Source: Leptolyngbyaceae cyanobacterium M33_DOE_097
GTDB lineage: Bacteria; Cyanobacteriota; Cyanobacteriia; Leptolyngbyales; Leptolyngbyaceae
Assembly: GCA_015296075.1 (NCBI GenBank)
Contig: DVDV01000309.1
Span: 1-43,593, forward strand
Direction: 5' to 3'
Length of the DNA stretch: 43,593 bases
Shown piece after piece: positions 9,069-17,859 of the stretch. A program made the position numbers and the translations under genes. Each line of letters starts with the position of its first letter. Position 1 is the first letter of the stretch. Under the pieces are notes generated by a model. The model did not search any database. It was not told the origin of the DNA and was given only the letters and a program-made list of their open reading frames with translations.

Positions 9069-9818
9069 TTACACGGCCACGCGATCGCGACTGACGGTTG
9101 CCAATGCTTCAACCAGACTCCGCACAACGGCAATCATTTCGACTTCGCTGCTGAGCCGATTGATCGCAGAACCAACACCAATCCCTGCGGCACCCGCTGC
9201 GATCGCCATTGGTGCAGTGACGCTCGACAAACCGCTGGCGCACAATACTGGCACATTCACCGCGCGTGAAATTTCATAAGCCGCGGCCAGTGTGGGGGCT
9301 GCTTTCTCAATCAGACCCAGAGTGCCTGCATGGGTGGGTTGGCTGCTCGTGCCACCTTCGGTTTGAATGACGTTAGCACCTGCCGCAACCAATGCTTCTG
9401 CCAGTTGCACTTGCTGATCTAAAGGCAGAATATGAGGTACTGTGACCGACAACAAGATGTTCGGCAGTAAGGCGCGGGTTGCTTGGGTCAGAGCTAAGAC
9501 CTCTGGTGCTTCAAAGCGGCGACCTTGAGCGTAGAAGCTGTCAAAGTTACCAATTTCAATCAAGTCTGCGCCTGCTTCAACGGCGGTCACAAATAAGTCA
9601 GGTTCAACCGCCGACACACAAATCGGGAGATTAGTGAGCTGTTTAGCTTGACGCACCAGTGTAGGATCGGCCGCAATATCAACCAGGGTTGCGCCCCCTT
9701 TGTCAGCCGCACGAACGACGCTTGCAACGCGATCGCGGTCAAAATTATTGAGTCCACTAATTACCTTGAGGGCACGACCCTGCTCAAAAGCAGTCATTAA
9801 AGTTGCGTGAATGCTCAT
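9069..9818 (-). CDS. ycf23: Ycf23/DUF561 TIM-barrel-like protein
   Basis: A 249-residue protein of the DUF561 family, found in cyanobacteria and encoded as ycf23 in red-algal and related plastids. Conserved segments include ALKVISGLNNFD (17-28), ATLVDIAADP, LPICVSAVEP and LIEIGNFDSFY. The C-terminal half has the GxG phosphate-binding-like pattern AGAAGIGVGSAIN typical of TIM-barrel enzymes such as NanE and ThiG. The biochemical function is not established. Photosynthesis-linked regulation has been proposed from its distribution. The start is ATG 9818. It is followed downstream by a hairpin at 9009-9035. Confidence 0.9.
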   Translation of the reverse strand: MSIHATLMTAFEQGRALKVISGLNNFDRDRVASVVRAADKGGATLVDIAADPTLVRQAKQLTNLPICVSAVEPDLFVTAVEAGADLIEIGNFDSFYAQGRRFEAPEVLALTQATRALLPNILLSVTVPHILPLDQQVQLAEALVAAGANVIQTEGGTSSQPTHAGTLGLIEKAAPTLAAAYEISRAVNVPVLCASGLSSVTAPMAIAAGAAGIGVGSAINRLSSEVEMIAVVRSLVEALATVSRDRVAV

Positions 9819-9920
9819 GGTTCTATTCTTGTCGCCTAAAGTGTATAGACCATTCTTGCACTAAGTGGAAAAAGGTCAACGTCTGGCGATCGCATCAAAG
9901 GGATGAGTTGGAAAAACAAC

Positions 9921-10006
9921 GGAGAGGGGGGGATTCGAACCCCCGTTAGGTGTGACCCTAAACTTGATTTCGAGTCAAGCGCATTCAACCGCTCTGCCAC
10001 CTCTCC
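9921..10006 (-). tRNA. tRNA-Ser (anticodon CGA)
   Basis: The minus strand folds into an 86-nt class II tRNA. The acceptor stem pairs GGAGAGG with CCTCTCC. The anticodon arm is CTTGA-CTCGAAA-TCAAG, giving anticodon CGA. A long variable arm (TTTAGGGTCACACCTAA) is diagnostic of serine tRNAs. The T arm is GGGGG-TTCGAAT-CCCCC. The CCA end is not encoded. It reads UCG codons. Confidence 0.95.
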
Positions 10007-10084
10007 AGGGAATTTTTTTGGATTCGCTGCTATTCAGTTTCGTGTCTATTTAACTAGACAACCTGCATTTAGGCAATCTCTATT

Positions 10085-12334
10085 CTACAGGGCAACGGCA
10101 GAATTGTCTGATGATTCCATCATGGCATGAAAACCAGCTTGTGGAGTCCACTGAATTGCGCCATCAATGCCTGTTGTAAAGACCTGAGTGCCCGCCTTTT
10201 GCAGGTTTTGCTGAGCAACGGGGTGAACTTGACGACCAAATGCGATCGCCACCTCTGGATGTAAGGCATCGACGAGTTCAGGCAGCAGCCAACCGCCTGA
10301 CCAGCACAACACATCTGTCTGACCCAGCTTGGTTTTGAGCAAGTCGCGCTGCTGATCAGGAGAAAGTTTGCCGAACCAGAGCCAGGTTTGCCCGTCGAGT
10401 TGAAATTCTGCAGCCGTAGGGTTGGTGCTGAGCCAGCGCAGATCAAGTTGGTTGAGATGAATGAGTTGCTTTGGAGCCAGTACCTCTACCTGCGCCGCAA
10501 AGCCTGACAGTGTTTGGGGTTGACTCGGCAAGAAAAGCTGCCTGACCGGAACTTGCCGGATGAGTGCTTGCAATCCTGCATTGGGAGTCAAGCTTGATGT
10601 CTGTGCAAAGGCCCAATCGATCTGGTTGATGCCACTCTTTTGGAGAAAGGGCAGAACGGTGAATCCGGCGGTTTTAGCGTCACCTGTGTTAAGCAGCGCC
10701 ACCTTACCTGACATCTGGAAAACCATGATGGGTTCGCTGGTGCTAGCGAGGGCAGTCACACGCACTAACTGAGTTTGAGCCTGCCAGACCGGCACACAAA
10801 TTAGCAAACTGGCGAAACCCAATGCCACCCACGCATGTCGCCGCCACCAGGATTGCAACCAGGTGAGGCACAGCAGTCCATACAGCGAGATCGCGACCCA
10901 AACGGCAATGGTTCCAGTCGCGTAGGCATTCCCTGGCAGGCGGCTGGTGGTTTCGACAATGCCCAAAAGAACTTGAGTCGGGTAATTTAGCAGCCAGGCG
11001 ATCGCGCTGCCCGCCGGAGACCAGACCAGGCTTGCGAGAGCGCTCGCCATTCCTCCTAAGCTCAAGATGGAGATCAGAGGTGTCGTGACCAAATTAACTG
11101 GGATGCTGTAGGGCGAGACTACGCCAAACGCCTGGAGCTGCACTGGCAAAGTCCACAGGTAAGCCGCAACAGGGACGGCAACGAGGGGGGCGATCGCGCT
11201 GGGGAGCCAGTCGAGCCATTTCGTTAAGGGTGACACCGTGACTAATAAGCCCAAGGTGGCAAGAAAGCTGAGCTGAAAGCCCAGATCCCAGATCCATAAA
11301 GGATTCCAGACCAGCATCAGGGTGGCGACAACGAAGAGTGCGCCCAGAGGTTTAATGGTGCGATCGAGTAAGAGCGCGACTAAACCACCAAAGCCCATCA
11401 AGGCTGCTCTCAGAACGGCAGGCTGCGCCCCCGATAAGCCGATAAAGGTGAGCAGTGCTAAACAGCCTGCAGCAAACTTGACTTTGGCTGAGTACCGACT
11501 GAGCAGCGATAACACCACTCCCAAAATCAGCGATGTCTGAAATCCAGAAGCAGCCAGGGCATGGGCTAAGCCAACTCGCACAAACTGATCTTTCACATTG
11601 TAGGGCAGGTCAACTCCCCGTCCGCCCAACACCATCGCGCTAACCAGTGGCCCGGCGGGACTCCCCAACCACCGCATTTGCGATCGCACAATTCGCTGGC
11701 GCACCAGCCACCAGCCCCAGCCAGTATTCCGCACAATTTCTACCTGACTACCCCGCATCCCCGCGAAACTGCCTTCCTGCTGAAGATAGGCTTGAAAGTC
11801 AAACCCACCCGGATTAGTTGCCGGTTGAGGTCGATAGAGGGTGCCGCTGACCGCGATCGCCTGTCCGGGATGCAAACCCGTCGCTTGCAACAGCGGCACG
11901 GTGACGTAGAGCTTGCCCGACGCTCGTTGTGGGGAACTGTCACTTTGAGAAATCTGCTTTACCATCAGCCAAAACTGACCTTTTTGACTGCGAGTTACAC
12001 GCGGCAGGCTGTCTAACTTGCCCGCAACCTTCACCACCGTCTCGGTTGGGCGAATATCCGCTGTTGGCGCAAACCAACTCACATCCTGCGGGCCAGGTTG
12101 GGGCGATCGCACCTGAAACCAAAACGTGGCCAATAAGCTCAGGCAAGCTGCCACCACCCATACCCACCGCTTGGGCGATCGCCGCCAAAACCGCCGACTG
12201 ACTAAGGCCAGTAGCAGACAACCAATAAAAAGGACCCAACCACCAAACGGCAGCCGAGTCGCAAACAAACCTAAAAGGTAAGCAGCACACCAGAGAATAA
12301 AAGCGGTTGCTGTCATGATGCCCCTGATTTCCAA
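10085..12334 (-). CDS. comEC: ComEC/Rec2-family DNA uptake channel
   Basis: ComEC forms the inner-membrane channel that carries single-stranded DNA into the cytoplasm during natural transformation. The 749-residue protein has an N-terminal DUF4131 region with membrane helices (about 1-70) and an OB-like exported part (about 80-215). The competence domain with about nine helices follows (about 225-520, containing GLAHALAASGFQTSL and LSGAQPAVLRAALMG), then a C-terminal metallo-beta-lactamase-like domain (about 540-740). In that last domain the region expected to carry HxHxDH reads AFAQTSSLTPNAGLQ, so the metal ligands are missing. The start may be ATG 12334 or 12316. No other competence genes are nearby. 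Confidence 0.9.
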   Translation of the reverse strand: MEIRGIMTATAFILWCAAYLLGLFATRLPFGGWVLFIGCLLLALVSRRFWRRSPKRWVWVVAACLSLLATFWFQVRSPQPGPQDVSWFAPTADIRPTETVVKVAGKLDSLPRVTRSQKGQFWLMVKQISQSDSSPQRASGKLYVTVPLLQATGLHPGQAIAVSGTLYRPQPATNPGGFDFQAYLQQEGSFAGMRGSQVEIVRNTGWGWWLVRQRIVRSQMRWLGSPAGPLVSAMVLGGRGVDLPYNVKDQFVRVGLAHALAASGFQTSLILGVVLSLLSRYSAKVKFAAGCLALLTFIGLSGAQPAVLRAALMGFGGLVALLLDRTIKPLGALFVVATLMLVWNPLWIWDLGFQLSFLATLGLLVTVSPLTKWLDWLPSAIAPLVAVPVAAYLWTLPVQLQAFGVVSPYSIPVNLVTTPLISILSLGGMASALASLVWSPAGSAIAWLLNYPTQVLLGIVETTSRLPGNAYATGTIAVWVAISLYGLLCLTWLQSWWRRHAWVALGFASLLICVPVWQAQTQLVRVTALASTSEPIMVFQMSGKVALLNTGDAKTAGFTVLPFLQKSGINQIDWAFAQTSSLTPNAGLQALIRQVPVRQLFLPSQPQTLSGFAAQVEVLAPKQLIHLNQLDLRWLSTNPTAAEFQLDGQTWLWFGKLSPDQQRDLLKTKLGQTDVLCWSGGWLLPELVDALHPEVAIAFGRQVHPVAQQNLQKAGTQVFTTGIDGAIQWTPQAGFHAMMESSDNSAVAL

Positions 12335-12423
12335 AAATGGAAAGCACGGAATTGAGCAGTAAGCGATCTCTGCCGACTCCGATTGCTTATGTATTCAGGG
12401 TGCCCCCGCTTAATTGGGAATCA

Positions 12424-12909
12424 CTAGATCGACAAACCGAGCTTAATCCCAAGAGCGGTGTGAAGAATCAACAAGCCCATTGCCACAGTGCCCAAGTAAG
12501 CGTGGATCATGCGTAAACCGGGCTGCTTCACAAATAGCTTAGAGATGACGCTGTTGGAGAACAACAACAGCAAAGCAAACGAACCTGTCCAGAAGTGGGG
12601 GCTGGAGAGAATTGGTTGCTTTTGCATCACGAGAGACAAAATGCCCCCCGTGTAGCCCAGTGCTAAGAAGGTAAACATGAACGGTGCCAGTTGGCGATGG
12701 CTTTTCCGGTTTTTGATTGCCACTTCTTTATCAGCGGCCAATCGGCCCTGCCAACCCGAATAGGCAACGTAGCTACCCATCACAAAAATGACAATGCCCA
12801 TCATGGCAGGATGCCCCCAGTGGGTAATGGGTTCAGGAATGTTTAAGCTACGAAACCAGGCCGCTAACGGTTCTAATAAATCGCTTAAGTAAGCGCTGAA
12901 ACTTTCCAT
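12424..12909 (-). CDS. DUF4079 family membrane protein
   Basis: A 161-residue integral membrane protein of the DUF4079 family, common in cyanobacteria. ATG 12909 is preferred over the longer open frame (to 13029) because TGGAGAG lies 4 nt upstream. Four hydrophobic helices are visible. Histidines sit at their edges: THWGHPAMMG, KSHRQLAP, MIHAYLG and LILHTALG. This pattern recalls four-helix b-type cytochromes of the b561/ferric reductase kind, so heme binding is a reasonable inference but not proven. It is monocistronic and diverges from the PsiE-like gene across about 200 bp. Confidence 0.85.
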   Translation of the reverse strand: MESFSAYLSDLLEPLAAWFRSLNIPEPITHWGHPAMMGIVIFVMGSYVAYSGWQGRLAADKEVAIKNRKSHRQLAPFMFTFLALGYTGGILSLVMQKQPILSSPHFWTGSFALLLLFSNSVISKLFVKQPGLRMIHAYLGTVAMGLLILHTALGIKLGLSI

Positions 12910-13112
12910 ACGTCTCTCCAAAAGGTCGGGGAAATACCTACAAAGACTAGGATACGTGAATCCTGCCAATCTCTTTGATGCAGATAATACTGGGTTCGGC
13001 GCGATCGCATTGATAGAACCCAGACACAACCATCGAGAAAACCTAGTTCTTAGAACCGATTTGTACCCCCTAAATAAGGTATTCTCTCGACAGGAGAGCA
13101 GACACAGAGGGT

Positions 13113-13577
13113 ATGGTGCGCCGTCGAACCGTTTGGAGTAAATTCAGAAAAATCAGCAGCGACGATAGTTTCCTTCATGGTCTACATATCTTTGAGGGAT
13201 TTATCTCGCGAGTTTTGTCAGTCGCAATGGTGATCGTCATCTTTGCGGCGTTGTTTGATCTGGGGGTTGTTCTGTTTGAAGGTTTATTTGCAGACCCGGT
13301 TGGACGATTAACAACTTCTTTAACGCAAGTTTTCGGTTTATTTCTGAATGTATTAATTGCGCTCGAATTGCTGGAGAACATCACAGCTTACCTGAAGAAA
13401 CAGGTGGTACAAGTCGAACTGGTGATTGTGACTTCGTTAATTGCCGTATCTCGTAAGATTATTATTCTGGATTTAGAGAAGACGGCAGGCTTGAACCTGA
13501 TTGCTCTTGGCACCACAATTCTGGCGCTTTCAATTAGTTATTGGTTGATTCGTCGGGCCAATCGAGACGTTGATTAG
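13113..13577 (+). CDS. PsiE-like (phosphate-starvation-inducible) membrane protein
   Basis: A 154-residue protein with four hydrophobic helices, near 35-55, 75-90, 102-118 and 125-145. It fits the PsiE family: conserved ELLENITAYLK, VELVIVTSLIAVSRKIIILD and a small cytoplasmic N-terminus. In E. coli psiE is induced by phosphate starvation, and the molecular role is unknown. I see no convincing cyanobacterial Pho box upstream. The leader carries a short hairpin, CTCTC-gacag-GAGAG (13084-13098), just before the AGAGGG ribosome binding site, which could influence translation. Phosphate control here is family knowledge only. Confidence 0.85.
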   Translation: MVRRRTVWSKFRKISSDDSFLHGLHIFEGFISRVLSVAMVIVIFAALFDLGVVLFEGLFADPVGRLTTSLTQVFGLFLNVLIALELLENITAYLKKQVVQVELVIVTSLIAVSRKIIILDLEKTAGLNLIALGTTILALSISYWLIRRANRDVD

Positions 13578-13703
13578 TGAGGGTAGGCAAATTCTGCATT
13601 GCTCCTTTGCATGGGCCGATCCTTAGTTTTGAAGGCTAATGGCGATCGCTGGATTTAATTGATATGGAGCCGCTTCATTTGCTCACCTAGACCCTGAAGT
13701 TAC

Positions 13704-14156
13704 ATGAGTCATTTTTTTCAGTTTGAACAAGAATTTGTTGACTCACTCCGCTGCATTCCCATGCAAGTGCGCTACAACCTTGATACGTGTGGAGTGAAGC
13801 TCAAACTTGCCCAGTGGAATCATTTCTCGCTAGAGGAGCGGCAGCAACTTGCCGATCTGCCCTGCCAGACACCAACTCAGGTGGAGGCGTACCGTCACTT
13901 TCTGAACCAATTGATTCGCGATCGCACCCAGACCACGGCTAGCGTGCTAGAAGTTGACCCTGATCCGGCGTGGCTTAACCAGGAAGCGATTCCAGAAACA
14001 GTGCAAGTCAAGGCAACTGAGTTGGGTCGGGCGATCGCCCCTTCTGAATGGGCCAGTCTCACCCCACTCCAGCGCTTTGCCTTAATTAAGTTGAGCCGCT
14101 CAGGGCATGAAAATAGTAATTTTTTGCCCGCCATGCAGGAATTCCACTTGATCTAA
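13704..14156 (+). CDS. Nitrate reductase-associated protein
   Basis: A soluble 150-residue protein matching the family called nitrate reductase-associated protein, which often lies near the assimilatory narB or cyanate/nitrate genes in cyanobacteria. Diagnostic stretches are FQFEQEFVDSLRCIPMQVR near the N-terminus, LDTCGVKLKL, and WASLTPLQRFALIKLSR toward the end. The exact biochemical role is not known. No nitrate transport or reductase gene occurs in this window, and I found no NtcA-type GTA-N8-TAC site in the 126-bp upstream gap, so the association is by family name only. Start ATG 13704. Confidence 0.85.
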   Translation: MSHFFQFEQEFVDSLRCIPMQVRYNLDTCGVKLKLAQWNHFSLEERQQLADLPCQTPTQVEAYRHFLNQLIRDRTQTTASVLEVDPDPAWLNQEAIPETVQVKATELGRAIAPSEWASLTPLQRFALIKLSRSGHENSNFLPAMQEFHLI

Positions 14157-14203
14157 CTTCAATTCCAGAGTTAGGCATTTCAATAAAAATATTCCAATAA
14201 AAA

Positions 14204-14224
14204 CAGGAGTTTTCACAACTCCTG
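14204..14224 (-). terminator. Intrinsic terminator after the 32-codon ORF (minus strand)
   Basis: The 8-bp stem CAGGAGTT/AACTCCTG has a 5-nt loop. Read on the minus strand it is followed by TTTTTATTGG, a usable T-run. It lies 100 bp beyond the stop of the small ORF at 14324-14422 and implies a minus-strand transcript here. It could also act as the 3' end hairpin of the plus-strand gene ending at 14156. Confidence 0.6.
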
Positions 14225-14323
14225 CGTCAGTTTATGAGAGGACGAACCATCAGCAAAACAGCTAAAACATTAAGAAATTTTATTTTCTCTCAGCATCTCA
14301 GTTGTTGTAGCTCGTTGTCTAAG

Positions 14324-14422
14324 TTAAAACAGCGAAACCATACCAACAATACCCGCACATGACAAAACTAACAGAAGCGTCATTAAAACGGATTGTCCGA
14401 GATGTTTCTGAGAAGAATTCAT
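14324..14422 (-). CDS. Possible 32-residue single-span membrane protein
   Basis: This short frame opens with ATG 14422, preceded by GTAGG at 5 nt spacing. It encodes about 12 polar residues (MNSSQKHLGQSV) and then one hydrophobic span, LMTLLLVLSCAGIVGMVSLF, ending at TAA. A terminator-like hairpin with a T-run on the same strand lies 100 bp downstream. Its size and single span resemble the small subunits of photosynthetic complexes and other cyanobacterial microproteins, but it matches none that I know (PsbN, PetG, PetN, PsaM and PetM excluded by sequence). It could be chance in an otherwise empty 426-bp gap. Confidence 0.4.
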   Translation of the reverse strand: MNSSQKHLGQSVLMTLLLVLSCAGIVGMVSLF

Positions 14423-14533
14423 GACTGCCTACCATGTATTAGTGAATGTACTGACGATAACAAAGGGGCTTCGTTAACGATCGCGATCGCTTACGAAACG
14501 TTAATCTACTTCATCTTCCTTAATATGTTTCTC

Positions 14534-14560
14534 ATAAAAAAAGCCAGCGTAGGCTGGCTT
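14534..14560 (-). terminator. Rho-independent terminator of the RND efflux operon
   Basis: On the minus strand an 8-bp stem, AAGCCAGC/GCTGGCTT, with a 4-nt loop runs into seven T residues, 23 bp after the permease stop codon. This is a textbook intrinsic terminator for the efflux operon. Confidence 0.9.
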
Positions 14561-14582
14561 AGCAGAGACATTGCAAAGATGT

Positions 14583-17500
14583 TTAGGAGTTGCCGTCAGA
14601 AGTCGGCAAACTGCTGGATTGTGGCTGCCGACGCATTAAAAATCGTTCTCGCGCTCCCACAATGATGATGTAAAGAATTGGCACCACAAACAAACTCAAG
14701 AAGGTTGCCACAAGCATGCCACCGAAAACGGCAGTACCTAATGTTTGACGGCTACCCGCACCCGCACCTGTCGCAATCACCAGAGGAAAGATCCCAATCA
14801 AGGTTGAAAGTGCAGTCATCAAGATGGGACGTAACCGATCTTGGGAGGCTTCGACTGCTGCTTTCGTAATCGACAACCCCTGTTCTCGTAACTGGTTTGC
14901 AAACTCTACGATCAAAATTGAGTTTTTACTCGCCAAACCAATCAACATGACCAACCCAACCTGACAATAAACATCGTTGGGAAAGCCCCGTAAAAACTGC
15001 GCCAAGAGTGCCCCAAACACAGCCAGAGGCACAGCCAGCAAAATAATGAAGGGGTCAATAAAGTTTTCGTATTGGGCTGCCAAAACGAGAAACACAAACA
15101 CCAGACCTAAGCCGAAGATAATTGGGGCGAGTCCCCCCGACTCTAATTCTTCGTAAGAGGTGCCTGCCCAGGCATAACCAAAGCGAGGTGGCAAGACTTG
15201 TGCGGCTAACTGCTGCATTTTTTGAATTGCCTCACCAGAACTGGTGCCTGGTGCGGGTGAACCCGTAATTTCAATCGCACGGAACAAGTTGAAATGGTTA
15301 ATCGTTTGTGCGCCTGTGGTTGGGGTAATCGTAATCAGGTTATTCAGCGGAATCATTTGTCCCGTTTCAGAACGGACATAAAGCTGGTCAATGTCTTCTG
15401 GTTTAGAACGAAATTCTTCATCAGCCTGAACGTAGACCCGGTAACTGCGCTGCCCCAGGTTAAAGTCATTAACGTATTGCGACCCCAAGGCTGTCTGCAA
15501 TGTATTAAAAATGTCATCGATTGGAACTTGCAATGCTTTGGCGCGATCGCGGTTCACTTCCACATTAAATTGAGGTGTCGCCGCCGAAAATGTAGTGAAT
15601 ACCTGCTGTAAGCCGGAACCAGGCTGATTTGCCGCACCGATCAACTTGCCAGAGGTGGCTAGCAGAGAAGCGAGATCATTCACACCGCGCCGATCTTGCA
15701 GGTAGAAGGAAAAACCACCAAAAGTACCCAAACCTTGAACCGGGGGTGGGTTGAGTGGCAGAACCCGCGCTTCGGTGATGCCCATCACCTGGGGAAACAG
15801 CTTGCCAATAATGGCTTGAGCCGATTGACCGGGACCTTTCCGCTCATCCCACGGCTTTAAAGTCGTAAAGATGATGCCCTGGTTGGCAGTGCTACCACTA
15901 AAACCAAAACCACCCACTGCAAAAGTCGCTTGTACTTCCGGAAATTGATCCTTCTGCAATAAAATGTCTTCCACCTTATCCATTACATTACTCGTGTAGT
16001 TGAGCGAAACCCCTTCTGGAGCCTGCACAATCGTAATGAAATAACCCTGGTCTTCATCTGGTAAGAAAGCTTGTGGCACGATCGTAAACAGCCATGCAGT
16101 TGCCCCTAACGACACTACAAACAGGCCCAAGATCAGCATCTTAAACCGGGTCAAGGTCTGGAGTGAGTTGCGATAGCGGTTGCGGGTGTTGTCTAAGAAG
16201 CGGTTGAACCAGTTAAACGGGCGTGCTAGCCAACCAGGAATTTGAGGATTCGCCGTTAGCAACATGCCACAGAGCGATGGCGTTAACGAAAGCGCCAGAA
16301 AGGTTGAAATCAGAATCGAAAAAGCAATCGTCAGCGCAAACTGGTTGTAGAGTGCGCCGGTCGTTCCAGGAAAAAAGGCAACTGGCACAAACACTGCCAT
16401 CAGCACGAGGGAAGTAGCAATCACCGCGCCAAACAACTCGCGCATCGATTCGATCGCCGCCCGTACGGGACTCAGTCCTTTCTCAGTAATCAGACGGCTG
16501 ACGTTTTCAACCACCACGATCGCATCATCCACTACCATCCCGGTGGCAAGCGTCAAGCCAAACAGCGTCAAACTATTGATCGAAAAGTTAAAGACTCTAA
16601 CGAAGGCGAACGTGCCAATCAGCGCCAGCGGAATCGTAATCGACGGGATAATCGTCGTGCGCCAGTCTTGCAGAAAGACGAAGATGATCAGCACCACCAG
16701 CGCGATCGCCATAATCAGGGTGCTAACCACCTCGCTCATTGAGGCTTCAACGTAGTTCGTCGTGTCAAACGCGACCTCAAACTTCATCCCCGGTGGAAAG
16801 CTGGTTGACAGCCGCTGCATTTCTTCTTTGACAGCTTTGCCAACTTCCAGGGCGTTGCTGCCTGGCACCTGGATGATGCCCAGACCGACTGCATCTTTGC
16901 CGTTATAGCGCAAGAACGTGCTGTAGTTTTCAGCCCCTAATTCGGCGCGTCCCACATCGCGCAGCTTAATCAGCGCACCGCCTTCCTCCGTTTTGACCAC
17001 AATCTCGTCAAATTCGGCTGGCTCTCGCAACCGCCCAACCGCCTGTAAATCGATCTGATAGAGCTGTTCTGACGATGTGGGTTGTTGCCCCAGACGACCT
17101 GCCCCGACCTGCAAGTTTTGCTCGCGTAAGGCATCGACTACGTCCTGCACTGTCAGAGTACGGCTGGCCAAACGCTCTGGGTCAAGCCAGAGCCGCATCG
17201 AGTAACGTCTTTCGCCAAAGATTTGAACGTTACCAACCCCTGAGATCCGCTTAATCGCATCGGCGATGTAGAGGTCGGCATAGTTGCTGAGAAAAACACT
17301 GTCGTACTCGTCGTTTTCAGCGTAGAGTCCCATCCCCAAGAGAAAGTTCGCCGACTCTTTTGAAACCTGCACACCGGTGCGCTGAACCTGCTCTGGTAAT
17401 TGAGCTTCAGCGGCAGATACGCGGTTTTGCACATCTACAGCGGCAATGTCTTTGTTACGCGAGGCATCAAACGTCACGGTAATGCTAGAGGTGCCATCGT

Positions 17501-17753
17501 TACTGCTGCTAGATTGCATGTAACGCAGCCCTTCAACCCCGTTGATCTGCCGCTCCAAAATGGTTGTAACCGTGTTTTCAACCACTTCGGCACTGGCTCC
17601 ACTGTAGTTGGAAACTACTGTCACCTGAGTTGGGGCAATCTCAGGAAATTGAGCGATCGGCAGAGTGGGAATCGCGATTAGTCCCAGCAACAAAATAATC
17701 GTTGCAGCAACGATTGAGAAAACGGGGCGCTTGATAAAAAATTCAGAAAACAT
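14583..17753 (-). CDS. RND multidrug efflux permease (HAE1/AcrB-like)
   Basis: The 1056-residue inner-membrane proton-drug antiporter of a tripartite pump. The N-terminus FIKRPVFSIV is typical of HAE1 transporters. The proton relay is complete: GMVVDDAIVVVENVSR carries D409-D410, equivalent to AcrB D407-D408, and the TM10 lysine is in MLIGLASKNSILIVEFA. Two large periplasmic loops and twelve helices are present. It is the second gene of an operon with the adaptor at 17860, 106 bp upstream, and ends at a strong terminator. No TolC-type outer-membrane gene is present, so the pump must use one encoded elsewhere. Substrates unknown. Confidence 0.95.
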   Translation of the reverse strand: MFSEFFIKRPVFSIVAATIILLLGLIAIPTLPIAQFPEIAPTQVTVVSNYSGASAEVVENTVTTILERQINGVEGLRYMQSSSSNDGTSSITVTFDASRNKDIAAVDVQNRVSAAEAQLPEQVQRTGVQVSKESANFLLGMGLYAENDEYDSVFLSNYADLYIADAIKRISGVGNVQIFGERRYSMRLWLDPERLASRTLTVQDVVDALREQNLQVGAGRLGQQPTSSEQLYQIDLQAVGRLREPAEFDEIVVKTEEGGALIKLRDVGRAELGAENYSTFLRYNGKDAVGLGIIQVPGSNALEVGKAVKEEMQRLSTSFPPGMKFEVAFDTTNYVEASMSEVVSTLIMAIALVVLIIFVFLQDWRTTIIPSITIPLALIGTFAFVRVFNFSINSLTLFGLTLATGMVVDDAIVVVENVSRLITEKGLSPVRAAIESMRELFGAVIATSLVLMAVFVPVAFFPGTTGALYNQFALTIAFSILISTFLALSLTPSLCGMLLTANPQIPGWLARPFNWFNRFLDNTRNRYRNSLQTLTRFKMLILGLFVVSLGATAWLFTIVPQAFLPDEDQGYFITIVQAPEGVSLNYTSNVMDKVEDILLQKDQFPEVQATFAVGGFGFSGSTANQGIIFTTLKPWDERKGPGQSAQAIIGKLFPQVMGITEARVLPLNPPPVQGLGTFGGFSFYLQDRRGVNDLASLLATSGKLIGAANQPGSGLQQVFTTFSAATPQFNVEVNRDRAKALQVPIDDIFNTLQTALGSQYVNDFNLGQRSYRVYVQADEEFRSKPEDIDQLYVRSETGQMIPLNNLITITPTTGAQTINHFNLFRAIEITGSPAPGTSSGEAIQKMQQLAAQVLPPRFGYAWAGTSYEELESGGLAPIIFGLGLVFVFLVLAAQYENFIDPFIILLAVPLAVFGALLAQFLRGFPNDVYCQVGLVMLIGLASKNSILIVEFANQLREQGLSITKAAVEASQDRLRPILMTALSTLIGIFPLVIATGAGAGSRQTLGTAVFGGMLVATFLSLFVVPILYIIIVGARERFLMRRQPQSSSLPTSDGNS

Positions 17754-17859
17754 AGGTGAGACAGGGGGTGGAGAGACGAACTGACGTTTTCGATCAGGCA
17801 GCGTGGAGCAAATAAATCTCGCCTATGGCTGCAACGTTTAACCCAGGACTGATGTGGTT

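Noticed and set aside
14393-14665. 90-codon plus-strand frame upstream of the efflux terminator
   Set aside because: It runs through the terminator and the 3' end of the permease gene and has no conserved features.
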